From contig NZ_FOAI01000013.1 in NCBI RefSeq assembly GCF_900109705.1, forward strand, positions 35,491 to 99,490: DNA of 64,000 nucleotides, given 5' to 3'. Both the position numbers and the translations under genes were made by a program. Of the stretch, positions 1 through 9,007 are shown piece by piece; the stretch's first letter is position 1, and the number at the start of each line of letters is the position of its first letter. A model generated the notes under the pieces. The model was not told the DNA's origin. It saw only the letters and a list, made by a program, of their open reading frames with translations, and did no database searches. The stretch is from Roseivivax marinus (GTDB lineage Bacteria > Pseudomonadota > Alphaproteobacteria > Rhodobacterales > Rhodobacteraceae).

Positions 1-155
1 GTCACCGTGGCGCCCCCCATGACGAAGGCGAGGCTCGGGTCCCACGTGCCGAACACGTCGAGGAAATTCAGAACCTTGGCCGGGTTCGACATGCCGGATA
101 TCACCAGCCCGAGGCCGAAGACGAGCCCGGCGGCGAAGCCTGCGATCAATTTCAT
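1..155 (-). CDS. DUF6691/YeeE-type sulfur transport protein (partial, cut by window start)
   Basis: Only the first 51 codons lie in the window; the gene runs off the left edge. The visible N-terminus is a hydrophobic helix rich in Gly and Ala, followed by [18 protein letters not shown] and [11 protein letters not shown]. That pattern is typical of the DUF6691/YeeE-YedE half-size membrane proteins that occur in pairs and resemble thiosulfate transporters (family knowledge). A strong ribosome site (GGAGGGAAGG) precedes the ATG at 155. It lies 13 nt downstream of the first YeeE gene, so the two form one operon. The substrate (thiosulfate or another sulfur compound) is inferred, not shown. Confidence 0.75.
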   Translation of the reverse strand, partial: MKLIAGFAAGLVFGLGLVISGMSNPAKVLNFLDVFGTWDPSLAFVMGGATV

Positions 156-168
156 GGCCCTTCCCTCC

Positions 169-621
169 TCAGATCACGTGACGCAGGACGAAGACGGTGA
201 TGGCCGCCGTCGCCATGAATGTGACCACGGCCGCGAGAGAGCGCGGCGAAAGACGTGCGAGGCCGCAGACACCGTGGCCGGACGTGCACCCCGAGCCGAG
301 CGCGGTACCCACGCCGACGATCAGGCCGGCCGCGATCATGCCGAGCGGCGCAGACGGCACCGTCTGCTCGGGCCAGCCGCCCGTCACAATGGCGTAGAGG
401 ATCGGCGCGGTCACAAGGCCCACCACGAAGGCGATACGCCAGTCGCGGTCCGAGGCCGAGCTCTGCATGGGCACAACCGCGCCCATGACGCCGGTGGTGA
501 TGCCCGAGATGCCAGCGATGCGGCCGAAAAGCGCCATCACGATAACGGCGCTCAGCCCGATCAGGATGCCGCCGCCCAGCGACAGCCACGGGGTGAACTC
601 GGTGGGTGTGGACAATTCCAT
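169..621 (-). CDS. YeeE/YedE family membrane protein (sulfur transport)
   Basis: A 150-residue protein with several hydrophobic segments. It carries the glycine-rich motifs expected for a YeeE/YedE half-transporter: [15 protein letters not shown] near residue 34 and [20 protein letters not shown] near residue 109, the latter with the Cys residues typical of the family. In related proteins such conserved Cys residues contact thiosulfate during uptake. It is the first gene of a two-gene unit with the DUF6691 gene downstream, which is the usual split arrangement. The ATG at 621 is supported by GGAGG seven bases upstream. No regulator is visible between it and lexA, which is transcribed in the opposite direction. 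Confidence 0.8.
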   Translation of the reverse strand: MELSTPTEFTPWLSLGGGILIGLSAVIVMALFGRIAGISGITTGVMGAVVPMQSSASDRDWRIAFVVGLVTAPILYAIVTGGWPEQTVPSAPLGMIAAGLIVGVGTALGSGCTSGHGVCGLARLSPRSLAAVVTFMATAAITVFVLRHVI

Positions 622-734
622 CTCTGGCCTCCGTTCCTTGCGGCGTCCTGCGCCGGGATGCGAAACTCATGTCGCGTCACGCGGCCGAACGCCAGAGGAC
701 AGGGCGCCGCAATCCGGAAGAATAGCAGAACGCC

Positions 735-763
735 TTGACACAAATAGTGAACATGAATAGAAC
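735..763 (+). promoter_or_regulatory. lexA promoter with overlapping SOS box
   Basis: A TTGACA -35 element lies at 735-740. A perfect alphaproteobacterial LexA operator, GAAC-N7-GAAC, lies at 749-763 and covers the expected -10 position (TAGAAC at 758-763). LexA bound here would block RNA polymerase, as expected for autorepression. The element ends 33 bases before the lexA start codon. The assignment rests on the known alphaproteobacterial SOS consensus; binding is inferred. Confidence 0.85.
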
Positions 764-796
764 ACGGAGTGACAGACCCAGGACGGGGCGGCGGAC

Positions 797-1492
797 ATGC
801 TGACCAAGAAGCAACTCGATCTTCTCGACTTCATCAACAGGCGCGTCTCGCGCGACGGCGTGCCGCCCTCGTTCGACGAAATGAAGGAGGCGCTGGACCT
901 GCGGTCGAAATCCGGCATCCACCGTCTCATCACCGCGCTCGAGGAGCGGGGCTTCATCCGGCGCCTCGCCCACCGCGCCCGCGCCATCGAGATCGTCAAG
1001 CTGCCCGAAAGCCTTGGGGGCGAACCTGCTGGCTTCTCTCCCCGTGTCGTTGACGGCGGCCGCCCGGACGCGCGCCCGGCGAACGCCCAACCGGTCGAGG
1101 CCCTTCATGCCAGCGAACTCCCGGTCCTCGGCCGCATCGCCGCGGGCCGTCCGATCGAGGCGATCGACGACAATCCGCCGGGCATCGCGGTGCCGGGGCA
1201 GATGCTGTCGGGCCGCGGGCGTCACTACGCGCTCGAGGTGCAAGGTGACTCGATGATCGATGCAGGCATCAACGACGGTGACGTCGTGGTGATCCGCGAG
1301 ACCGGCGATGCCGGCGACGGCGACATCGTTGTCGCTCAGGTCGACGGCTACGAGGCTACGCTCAAGCGGTTCCGCCAGCGCGGCGACGCCATCGTGCTCG
1401 AAGCCGCGAACCCCGCCTACGAGCCGCGGGTTCTTCCCAAGGGCTCGGTGAAGGTGCAGGGACGACTGGTCGGCCTGATCCGCACGTACTGA
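797..1492 (+). CDS. lexA: LexA repressor (SOS response)
   Basis: A 231-residue LexA. The N-terminal winged helix-turn-helix (about residues 1-65) recognises SOS boxes. The C-terminal S24 peptidase domain carries the self-cleavage site Ala116-Gly117 (in GRIAAGRP) and the Ser152/Lys190 catalytic dyad (GDSMIDAG and EATLK). On DNA damage, RecA filaments trigger self-cleavage and derepress repair genes. A GAAC-N7-GAAC operator overlaps its own promoter just upstream. The linker between the two domains is Pro/Ala rich and somewhat long, as is common in Rhodobacterales. It is convergent with comEC, a neighbour order often seen in this group. Confidence 0.97.
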   Translation: MLTKKQLDLLDFINRRVSRDGVPPSFDEMKEALDLRSKSGIHRLITALEERGFIRRLAHRARAIEIVKLPESLGGEPAGFSPRVVDGGRPDARPANAQPVEALHASELPVLGRIAAGRPIEAIDDNPPGIAVPGQMLSGRGRHYALEVQGDSMIDAGINDGDVVVIRETGDAGDGDIVVAQVDGYEATLKRFRQRGDAIVLEAANPAYEPRVLPKGSVKVQGRLVGLIRTY

Positions 1493-1745
1493 GTGGCTGG
1501 CGGGCGAACCGGCGCGGCGACGTCGGGTGACTGCGCTGCCGGGTCGGTCTTCGCCGCGTTCTTGAGAGCTCCCCCCCCCGCGCGCCGGACAACTGTGCAA
1601 GGCGCGGCTCGCGCGTTGGACCGATCGCGACGCATGCCCCTCCTTCACTGGTCGGCGCCGTCGCGGTGCTCGCACGATCCAACAGAGGGTATGCCGCGTC
1701 GGTCACCGCGCGGCGGCCCAGCACCGGTGACTCCGAGCTGCACGC

Positions 1746-3878
1746 TTACCGACCTGTCGCTTGACGGATCATACCTGGCGACAGCCGTGCCTCCTCCAGC
1801 ACGGCACAGAGTTCGGTATCCGCATCGAACCTGCTCCGTTCGGCGCCATACGCCGTGTTTTGCGGCCACGCGCTCCACAGGCGGTCGCCAGTGCGATCGC
1901 GCACGCCGACACGGCGCAGTCCCGATCCCTCGCGAAATAACGCCACCGCCCCGCTCCGGCGAAGCGAGGCGCCGCAGATCACCGCGCAGGACCAATCGGC
2001 GCGGCGGGCATCGGTGACCACGATGTCCCCTTGGTCACATCCCCCGAAGGCTGCGGTCTCGCGCTTGCCCCGAACGTGGAAAATCCGTCCGCCGTCCGTC
2101 TGAACCGGCATCCCGGACGGGTTCCAGCGTGCCGCCGCCCTCTCCTGCGGCACCGGCGCACCGTCATTCTCGAGCCAGATGCCGGCAACGAAGCCTTCGC
2201 CCCACTCGCGGCTGAGCGCCCGTCCCGCGTCCGACAGGACGCCGACGAGACGACCCGTGTCCGAGATCAGAACCATCGGTCGCTCGGCCCCGGCCCAAAG
2301 CGCGACTGCCACGCCCACAGGGACCAGACCCGCGAGCCGTCCCGCCCCCCGCCAGAGCAGGCAAACGAGCCCGCCCGCCGCCATCAGCGGCAGCACCGTG
2401 GCCGGGGGTGCAGGCACGTGCCCCACGGCACCCGGCAGGCCCGCGACTTCCTCGGCGATGCGCAGGATCGCCTCGAGACCCGCGCCCATGACCCCGAACC
2501 CGATCCAGCCGAGACCGAGAGGCATCAGCGCCAGACCCGCCACGCCCGCCGGCATCACCACCGTGCCCATGAGGGGCACCGCCAGTAGGTTCGCGACCAG
2601 CCCGTAATGCGACACCATGTTGAAGTGCGCCATCGCCACCGGCGCCGTGGCCGCACCGGCGACGGCCGAGGATACGACCAGCGACACCGGCCCCCGCGTC
2701 CAGGCGGGCCAGCGCGCCTGCAGACCTGCGTCGCGCAGGACTCCGAAGGCCGCGACGAGGGCCGTGGTTGCGGCGAAGGACATCTGGAAACCGGGGCCAA
2801 GCAACGCCTCCGGCCGCAGAACGAGGACGACCAGCGCCGCCAGCGCGACGCCCCGCAGCGACAGCGCCCGACGGTCGCAAAGAACCGCGCCGAGCGCCAC
2901 GGCGACCATGACGAACGCGCGCTCGGTCGCGACGTTGCCGCCCGAGAGGACGAGGTAGCCCGCGGCGGCCACGAGTGCTATTGCGGCCGCGATCTTCTTT
3001 GCCGGGGCCCGCAATGCGGCGGCGGGCCAGAGCGCCAGCGCGAAGCGCAGACCGCCGAACACGACGCCCGCCAGCAGGCCCATGTGCAATCCGGAGATCG
3101 CAAGGAGGTGCGCGAGGTTGGCCGCCCGGAGATCCTCTTGCGTGCCGCGCGCGACCGCGCTCCGGTCGCCGGTCAGGATCGCCGCCGCCACCGCGCCCGT
3201 CTGCCCCGGCAGAAGGTCCTGCACCCGCGCCGCCAGCGCGCGCCGCGCCGCGAAGACGACAAGCGCGCCGTCCGGCAGCTCGAGCAGCAAGGCCGGCGTG
3301 CGCGTGTAACCCACCGCGCCCAGCCCGAGAAACCACGCATGACGCTGGAAATCGAAGCCCCCCGGCTCGGCCGGACCCGCGGGCCCCGAGAGGTGGCCCG
3401 TCAGGATGACCGTCTGTCCGGGCGCGGGATCAAGCCAGCGCTGCGCGCCGTGAAGGGACACCCGCACCCGGCGCGGCGTCTCAGACGGGGCCACCCTGTC
3501 GAGCCGCACCCGGTCGAGCGTCAACCGGACCGCGTCGGAGGCCGAGCGATCGATGCCCACCACCCGGCCCTCCACCGGGCCGTAATGCCGGAAATCGAGC
3601 ACCGGCCCCGCCACGAGATGCGCCCGCGCGCCCGCGAGTGCAGTGCCCGCCGTCACCAGCGCCAGCGCTGTCAGCCCGATCCGCAGCCAGCCGTGCGCGA
3701 AACGCGCAAGGACGAGGCCGACAGCGCCCGCGAGGCCAAGCGCTGCCAGTGCCCAGACCGGCGGCTCGACCCGCAGACCGAAATACAACCCGATCCCTGT
3801 CGCGAGGCAGACCGGAACCCACGGAAACAGGTGTCCCTCCTGCCGCGAGAGAGCGAAGAGCCGCCACGCGCCGCCCAT
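1746..3878 (-). CDS. comEC: ComEC/Rec2 family DNA uptake channel protein
   Basis: A 710-residue polytopic membrane protein with an N-terminal DUF4131-like region and the central Competence domain, marked by HLLAISGLHMGLLAG near residue 240. Homologues form the inner-membrane channel that imports single-stranded DNA during transformation, and in R. capsulatus ComEC is needed for GTA DNA uptake. After the membrane helices, the C-terminal part (about residues 545-710) shows no HxHxDH metallo-beta-lactamase motif, so a nuclease activity is not supported. The gene is divergent from gltX, and a CtrA-like box sits between them. The ATG at 3878 gives the expected N-terminus. Confidence 0.92.
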   Translation of the reverse strand: MGGAWRLFALSRQEGHLFPWVPVCLATGIGLYFGLRVEPPVWALAALGLAGAVGLVLARFAHGWLRIGLTALALVTAGTALAGARAHLVAGPVLDFRHYGPVEGRVVGIDRSASDAVRLTLDRVRLDRVAPSETPRRVRVSLHGAQRWLDPAPGQTVILTGHLSGPAGPAEPGGFDFQRHAWFLGLGAVGYTRTPALLLELPDGALVVFAARRALAARVQDLLPGQTGAVAAAILTGDRSAVARGTQEDLRAANLAHLLAISGLHMGLLAGVVFGGLRFALALWPAAALRAPAKKIAAAIALVAAAGYLVLSGGNVATERAFVMVAVALGAVLCDRRALSLRGVALAALVVLVLRPEALLGPGFQMSFAATTALVAAFGVLRDAGLQARWPAWTRGPVSLVVSSAVAGAATAPVAMAHFNMVSHYGLVANLLAVPLMGTVVMPAGVAGLALMPLGLGWIGFGVMGAGLEAILRIAEEVAGLPGAVGHVPAPPATVLPLMAAGGLVCLLWRGAGRLAGLVPVGVAVALWAGAERPMVLISDTGRLVGVLSDAGRALSREWGEGFVAGIWLENDGAPVPQERAAARWNPSGMPVQTDGGRIFHVRGKRETAAFGGCDQGDIVVTDARRADWSCAVICGASLRRSGAVALFREGSGLRRVGVRDRTGDRLWSAWPQNTAYGAERSRFDADTELCAVLEEARLSPGMIRQATGR

Positions 3879-3933
3879 GCTTGTCCTTCCCTGCCCGCGT
3901 CGCTAAGGGTGCGCCATTCCTCTCCGACCGCGG

Positions 3934-3948
3934 TTAGAAAAAGGTTAA
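3934..3948. promoter_or_regulatory. CtrA-like box between comEC and gltX
   Basis: TTAG-N7-TTAA at 3934-3948 differs by one base from the CtrA consensus TTAA-N7-TTAA. Its right half continues as GTTAAC, which fits the palindromic form seen in Rhodobacterales. It lies 56 bases before the comEC start (minus strand) and 11 bases before the gltX start. CtrA control of com genes is established in R. capsulatus, so comEC is the likelier target. Binding is inferred. Confidence 0.5.
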
Positions 3949-3958
3949 CACCGGCTTC

Positions 3959-5368
3959 ATGTCCCAGGACGTCGTCACCCGTTTCGCCCCCTCGCCCACG
4001 GGCTACCTGCACATCGGCGGCGCGCGGACGGCGCTGTTCAACTGGCTCTACGCGCGCGGCCGCGGCGGCAAGTTCCTGCTGCGGATCGAGGACACGGACC
4101 GGGCGCGTTCCACCCAGGCGGCGACGGACGCGATCCTCAAGGGACTGTCGTGGCTCGGCCTCGACCATGACGGCGAGGTTGTCAGCCAGGCCGCCCGCGC
4201 CGACCGCCACGCCGAGGTCGCGCGCGAGATGCTGGCCGCGGGCCACGCCTTCAAGTGTTTCTCCACGCAGGAGGAAATCGAGGCGTTCCGCGAGACCGCG
4301 CGGGCCGAGGGCCGCTCCACGCTCTTCCGGTCGCCCTGGCGCGACGCCGATCCGGCGACGCATCCCGACGCGCCCTACGTGATCCGGCTGAAGGCCCCGC
4401 AGGAGGGCGAGACGGTGATCCCGGACGCCGTGCAGGGCGACGTGAAAATCGGCAACGACCAGCTGGACGACATGATCCTGCTGCGCTCGGACGGCACCCC
4501 GGTCTACATGCTGGCCGTGGTGGTCGACGACCACGACATGGGCGTGACCCATGTGATCCGCGGCGACGACCACCTCAACAATGGCGCGCGGCAGATGCAG
4601 ATCTACCTGGCGATGGGCTGGCCGGTTCCGGTTTACGCGCATATCCCGCTGATCCACGGCCCCGACGGCAAGAAGCTGTCGAAGCGTCACGGCGCGGTGG
4701 GACTCGAGGAATACCAGGTCATGGGCTATCCCTCCGCAGGGATGCGCAACTACCTGGCGCGGCTTGGCTGGAGCCATGGCGACGACGAGGTTTTCTCGGA
4801 CGAGGACGCCAAAGCCTGGTTCGACCTCGACGGCATCGGCCGCAGCCCGGCCCGGCTCGACTTCAAGAAGCTCGACAACATCTCGGGCCAGCAGATCGCG
4901 CGCGCCGAGGATGCTGCGCTGCTGCATGAAATCGACGCATTCTTGGAGGCCGCCGAAAAAAATCCGCTGACCGAGCGTCAGCGGGACGGCCTTGCACGCG
5001 CCATGTACTGCCTCAAGGGCCGCGCGAAGACGCTGCCGGAACTCCTTGAAAAGGCGCACTTCGTTCTGGCCGAGCCCTACCCCGTTCCGGACGAGAAGGC
5101 GCAGAAGGCCCTCGATCCGGTATCCCAAGGTATACTGTCAGAATTGACGCCGCAGCTGCATAATGCTAGCTGGTCGCGTGACGCACTGGAGGCGGTCGCC
5201 ACCGCCGTCGCCGAGGCGCACGGACTGAAGTTCGGCAAGCTCGCAGGGCCCCTCCGGGCTGCCCTCGCCGGCCGGACGACCTGCCCGAGCGTCTTCGACA
5301 TGATGCTCGTCCTGGGCCGCGACGAGACGATCGCGCGGCTCGAGCGGGCAGCGAGCGGGGAGAGTTGA
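3959..5368 (+). CDS. gltX: Glutamyl-tRNA synthetase
   Basis: A 469-residue class I aminoacyl-tRNA synthetase that charges tRNA-Glu (and, in many alphaproteobacteria, mischarges tRNA-Gln for GatCAB). The HIGH-type motif is seen as [18 protein letters not shown] near residue 12 and the KMSKS motif as KKLSKRHG near residue 238, followed by the anticodon-binding alpha-helical region. Length and motifs are normal for bacterial GltX. The start at 3959 lies only 80 bases from the divergent comEC start. A shorter paralogue, gluQ, occurs at 39845. Confidence 0.97.
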   Translation: MSQDVVTRFAPSPTGYLHIGGARTALFNWLYARGRGGKFLLRIEDTDRARSTQAATDAILKGLSWLGLDHDGEVVSQAARADRHAEVAREMLAAGHAFKCFSTQEEIEAFRETARAEGRSTLFRSPWRDADPATHPDAPYVIRLKAPQEGETVIPDAVQGDVKIGNDQLDDMILLRSDGTPVYMLAVVVDDHDMGVTHVIRGDDHLNNGARQMQIYLAMGWPVPVYAHIPLIHGPDGKKLSKRHGAVGLEEYQVMGYPSAGMRNYLARLGWSHGDDEVFSDEDAKAWFDLDGIGRSPARLDFKKLDNISGQQIARAEDAALLHEIDAFLEAAEKNPLTERQRDGLARAMYCLKGRAKTLPELLEKAHFVLAEPYPVPDEKAQKALDPVSQGILSELTPQLHNASWSRDALEAVATAVAEAHGLKFGKLAGPLRAALAGRTTCPSVFDMMLVLGRDETIARLERAASGES

Positions 5369-5468
5369 TCCGCCTTTCGGTCATACTCTCTTAATCGCTC
5401 GATGGTTTTGACGGATGGGCGCCGGGGTCTTGCCTCGCGCCCTTTCAGAGACGAAAGGGACCACGACC

Positions 5469-6770
5469 ATGGCTGACAGCTCTTCCTCGAAAACGGCGAC
5501 GCTGAGTATCGACGGGCAGTCCTACGACCTCCCGATGTATTCGCCCACGGCCGGCCCGGACGTCATCGACATCCGCAAGCTCTACGCGCAGGCCGGCGTC
5601 TTCACCTACGACCCGGGCTACACGTCGACCGCGTCGTGCGACTCGACCATCACCTTCATCGACGGTGACAAGGGCGAGCTGCTGCACCGCGGCTACCCGA
5701 TCGACCAGCTGGCGTCGAAGTCGCACTACCTCGAGGTCTGCTACCTCCTGCTCTACGGCGAACTGCCGTCGGCGGCCCAGCTCGAGACCTTCGAGAACAC
5801 GATCACCCGCCACACGATGATCCACGAGCAGATGCACAACTTCTTCCGGGGCTTCCGGCGGGACGCGCATCCGATGGCGACAATGGTGGGTGTCGTGGGC
5901 GCGATGTCGGCCTTCTACCACGACTCGACCGACATCACCGACGCGCACGAGCGCGAGGTGGCCTCGCATCGCCTGATCGCCAAGATGCCGACGATCGCGG
6001 CGATGGCCTACAAGTACTCGATCGGCCAGCCGTTCGTGTATCCGCGCAACGACCTGCCCTACGCGGCGAACTTCCTGCACATGTGTTTTGCCGTGCCGGC
6101 CGAGGAATACGTGGTCGACCCGATCCTCAGCCGCGCGATGGACCGTATCTTCACGCTGCACGCGGACCACGAGCAGAACGCCTCGACCTCGACGGTGCGC
6201 CTGGCGTCGTCCTCGGGGGCAAACCCGTTCGCCTGCATTGCCGCAGGCATCGCCTGCCTTTGGGGCCCTGCCCACGGCGGCGCCAACCAGGCGTGCCTGC
6301 AGATGCTCCGCGAGATCGGCACACCCGACCGCATCCCCGAGTTCCTGGCCCGCGCCAAGGACAAGGACGACCCGTTCCGCCTCATGGGCTTCGGGCACCG
6401 GGTCTACAAGAACTTCGACCCGCGCGCGAAGGTGATGAAGCAGTCCGCGGACGAGGTGCTCGACCTGCTCGGCATCGAGGACAACCCGACGCTCCAGGTC
6501 GCCAAGGAACTCGAGAAGCAGGCGCTGGACGACGACTATTTCGTCGACCGCAAGCTGTTCCCGAACGTGGACTTCTACTCGGGCATCATCCTCGAGGCGA
6601 TGCAGTTCCCGATGTCGATGTTCACGCCGATCTTCGCCGTGGGTCGCACCGTGGGCTGGATCTCGCAGTGGAAGGAAATGCTGGGCGATCCGCAGAACAA
6701 GATCGGCCGTCCGCGCCAGCTCTACCTCGGGTCCACGCAACGCGACTACGTGGATATCGAGAACCGCTGA
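5469..6770 (+). CDS. gltA: Citrate synthase (type II)
   Basis: A 433-residue citrate synthase that condenses acetyl-CoA and oxaloacetate in the TCA cycle. Diagnostic segments are [15 protein letters not shown] near residue 40, the active-site His region [25 protein letters not shown], and [14 protein letters not shown]. The start chosen is the ATG at 5469, preceded by GAAAGGGA; an in-frame ATG 54 bases upstream has no ribosome site and would add an atypical leader. A strong intrinsic terminator follows 22 bases after the stop codon, so the gene is probably transcribed alone. Confidence 0.97.
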   Translation: MADSSSSKTATLSIDGQSYDLPMYSPTAGPDVIDIRKLYAQAGVFTYDPGYTSTASCDSTITFIDGDKGELLHRGYPIDQLASKSHYLEVCYLLLYGELPSAAQLETFENTITRHTMIHEQMHNFFRGFRRDAHPMATMVGVVGAMSAFYHDSTDITDAHEREVASHRLIAKMPTIAAMAYKYSIGQPFVYPRNDLPYAANFLHMCFAVPAEEYVVDPILSRAMDRIFTLHADHEQNASTSTVRLASSSGANPFACIAAGIACLWGPAHGGANQACLQMLREIGTPDRIPEFLARAKDKDDPFRLMGFGHRVYKNFDPRAKVMKQSADEVLDLLGIEDNPTLQVAKELEKQALDDDYFVDRKLFPNVDFYSGIILEAMQFPMSMFTPIFAVGRTVGWISQWKEMLGDPQNKIGRPRQLYLGSTQRDYVDIENR

Positions 6771-6792
6771 TCCGCGAGAGAGCGCCGTTTCT

Positions 6793-6820
6793 GGCCCCGG
6801 CATTGCCGGGGCCTTTTTCG
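6793..6820 (+). terminator. Intrinsic terminator of gltA
   Basis: Perfect 8-bp stem GGCCCCGG/CCGGGGCC (6793-6800 and 6806-6813) with loop CATTG, followed by TTTTT and further T-rich sequence. It begins 22 bases after the gltA stop codon. Confidence 0.93.
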
Positions 6821-6875
6821 TTTTGGCCCTACGCCACAAAAAACATGGCCTCTGGCCACCGGAGACGATCCAGCC

Positions 6876-6954
6876 GGAACGTTGCTACCGTTTCCAGATC
6901 TCACCACTAAAGACGCGAACGCGGCACTCTTGAGGCGGAAACGTAGTGTTTCCG
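6876..6954. promoter_or_regulatory. Two related dyads upstream of the tandem-repeat protein gene
   Basis: A perfect 7-bp inverted repeat CGGAAAC-GTAGT-GTTTCCG lies at 6936-6954. A related imperfect dyad (GGAACG-N9-TTTCC) lies at 6876-6895. Both share the GGAA/TTTCC arms and precede the gene at 7043. They could be an operator pair or RNA hairpins; no family is recognised. Confidence 0.35.
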
Positions 6955-7042
6955 GCGCTTTGGCCGCAAATCGGGAAAATATGCGGTATCTCCGGGACGA
7001 CGCGGCCTTCTTTCGCCGCCCGGCCCCAGACGGAGACGCTCC

Positions 7043-8671
7043 ATGACCACCGGCGCAGTTCGCGAAGTCACCATCGGTGAGAACCCGCAGATGACGGTCC
7101 GCATCGAGGAAGACGACGGAAACCTCTTCATCCAGTTTCTCGCGAGCGAACCCGAGAAGATCGACATCGACGGAGCCTTCTTCAATCTGACCGACGACAC
7201 AGTGATCCCGAACCTGATGATCTCGCCCACTGTCGATCAGCTGACTGCCGGCAACGTCACCGGCTTTTCCGCCGAGGCGGGCGCGCTCAACAGCCTGCCG
7301 AACGGGGCGGTGGTCGAGGGCGGCTACGACGTGTTGGTCTCCTTCGGGACAAGCCCATCCTCCACCGAGGGCGACGTGGACGACGGCAAGTTCACCTTCT
7401 GGCTCGACGGCGAAGCGCCGCTGTCGGTGGACGACATCGACCTTTCGTCACTGACCGCGGTGGTCAACTCGGACGACGGCCGGGGTCTGGTGCTCAAGAC
7501 CGGCGACGCACCCCACGAGGGCACCACCGTCACCGCCTTCACCGAGGACTTCTCGTGCCTCTGGAGCCCCGATCACAGCGAGAACATCGTCCGCGACGAC
7601 GGCTGGGACAGCTACTGGGGCAAGCTCGTCACCAGCGGCTGCAATGACGGCGTGCTGCAGTTCGACGCGGTCGAGACCGACGGCCCGGTGGGGATCACCT
7701 TCGAGGCGCACGCCAACGATCCGTCGCGCTTCGAGGCCGGCGGCTGGCACGGCGACAGCCTGACGCTGGAAGTGCGGCTGGACGACGGCTCGTGGCAGAC
7801 GCTCGACACCTTCACCGTGGACCACGACCGCGGGCTTTTCGTGGGCTCCGAGACCGGTCAGACCTTCGGCGCGCACCCCTCCCAGCTCGAGTATTCCGGC
7901 GGCGTGCTGGACGACGCGTCCGGGCAGGCCGAGTTCCGCTTCGTTTCGGATATCAGCAGCTGGGATGAACGGATCTACATCGACGACGTGTCGGTGACGG
8001 CGACCGAGGCGCCCGCAGAGGAATCCTCCGCCCCTGCCGAGGACACCGTCGTGCAGTCGGAGGACTTCGATCACCTCTGGTGGGCCGAGCAGTCCGACGC
8101 AGTCGAAGGCCATACCGACTGGGATGTGCAATGGGGCAAGCTCAACACCGACGGCAATGACGACGGCGAACTGCGCTTCGACGAGGTGCAGACCGACGGC
8201 GACGTGCGCTTCGCCTTCGACGCCAAGGCCCCCGCCGCCCACCGCTTCGAGCAGGACGGTCACGCCGCCGACAGCCTGCGCGTCGAGGTTCAGGTCGACG
8301 GCAGCGACGACTGGCAGACCCTCGACACCTTCGCGGTGAACGACGAGGGCACAGCGCTGCTGGGCTCGGAAACCGGCCAGGAGATCGGCCGCGACTTCTC
8401 CAACATCGCCTACGAGGGTGGCGTGCTGGAGGGCGCGTCCAAGGTCCAGTTCCGCTTCGTGTCCGACATCAGCGCGCATGACGAGGACATCTGGATCGAC
8501 AATGTCGAGGTCACGGTGCTGGGCGAGGACGCCGGAAGTGACGGTGGCGCGGGTGACGGAGGCTCGCAATACGAGATCCTGTTCGATCCGTTCCGGCAGG
8601 CGCTGGAAGAGACCGAGGACGAGGCCGACGACACCGGGGGCGAGATCGAGGAGCCTCTCCTCGCAGGATGA
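7043..8671 (+). CDS. Acidic protein with two tandem ~150-residue repeats, function unknown
   Basis: A 542-residue, strongly Asp/Glu-rich protein that I cannot assign to a named family. Residues 1-165 are a unique N-terminal region. Two similar units follow at about 168-320 and 340-493; each opens with ED(F)-x-x-LW, has WG-KL, ETDG/QTDG, DSL-x-x-EV, WQTLDTF and GSETGQ, and closes with FRFVSDIS-x-x-(D/E)E-x-I(W/Y)IDDV. The pattern suggests beta-sandwich, jelly-roll-like domains (inference). The tail is very acidic and carries DDTGGEIEEPLL. There is no classical signal peptide; the acidic composition would fit a type I secreted or surface protein, but no RTX nonapeptides are seen. GGAG precedes the ATG at 7043. 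Confidence 0.7.
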   Translation: MTTGAVREVTIGENPQMTVRIEEDDGNLFIQFLASEPEKIDIDGAFFNLTDDTVIPNLMISPTVDQLTAGNVTGFSAEAGALNSLPNGAVVEGGYDVLVSFGTSPSSTEGDVDDGKFTFWLDGEAPLSVDDIDLSSLTAVVNSDDGRGLVLKTGDAPHEGTTVTAFTEDFSCLWSPDHSENIVRDDGWDSYWGKLVTSGCNDGVLQFDAVETDGPVGITFEAHANDPSRFEAGGWHGDSLTLEVRLDDGSWQTLDTFTVDHDRGLFVGSETGQTFGAHPSQLEYSGGVLDDASGQAEFRFVSDISSWDERIYIDDVSVTATEAPAEESSAPAEDTVVQSEDFDHLWWAEQSDAVEGHTDWDVQWGKLNTDGNDDGELRFDEVQTDGDVRFAFDAKAPAAHRFEQDGHAADSLRVEVQVDGSDDWQTLDTFAVNDEGTALLGSETGQEIGRDFSNIAYEGGVLEGASKVQFRFVSDISAHDEDIWIDNVEVTVLGEDAGSDGGAGDGGSQYEILFDPFRQALEETEDEADDTGGEIEEPLLAG

Positions 8672-9007
8672 TCGCTCGATACCTTGGCGGAGGGGCCGGT
8701 CTGTCCCGATGACCTGCGCCGAGGCAGCGCGAGCAGTCGCTCCTGCGAAAGCCGCGTGCGTGCAGGACCGTAGTCCGGCACCAACACCCTTAGGGGTCTT
8801 CGCTCGATCCCTGTCATGTCTGCCCGAGCTTCGATCTCCGCGCTGCCATGACCAAGGCGCCAGATTCCGGGGATGGTTCGGCGCGCGCCCGGCGGGGGTG
8901 ACGCCTCTCGTCCCGGGCCGGCGCCTCTAGGAAGCCGAGAGCATGCGGCATGACTGCACACTCGCGCGCGTCGAGGACGAGGCGCCGTTATGCAGCCGTC
9001 CCGACCC
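8672..9007. other. Intergenic region without a supported gene
   Basis: These 336 bases lie between the convergent ends of the tandem-repeat gene and the enoyl-CoA hydratase gene. Open frames here are short, lack ribosome sites and have no recognisable protein. No clear intrinsic terminator or RNA gene is seen. Confidence 0.6.

Noticed and set aside
1567..1582. Run of C residues in the lexA-comEC gap as a possible structure or slippage site
   Set aside because: It lies in non-coding sequence between convergent genes and has no paired partner.
2607..4382. Long open frame (591 codons) opposite comEC and into gltX
   Set aside because: It is antisense to comEC and out of frame with gltX. Its product is Arg/Pro-rich low-complexity sequence without any family features, an effect of high GC content.
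5415..5468. Earlier in-frame start for gltA
   Set aside because: It would add 18 residues absent from the citrate synthase family and has no ribosome site; the ATG at 5469 has one.
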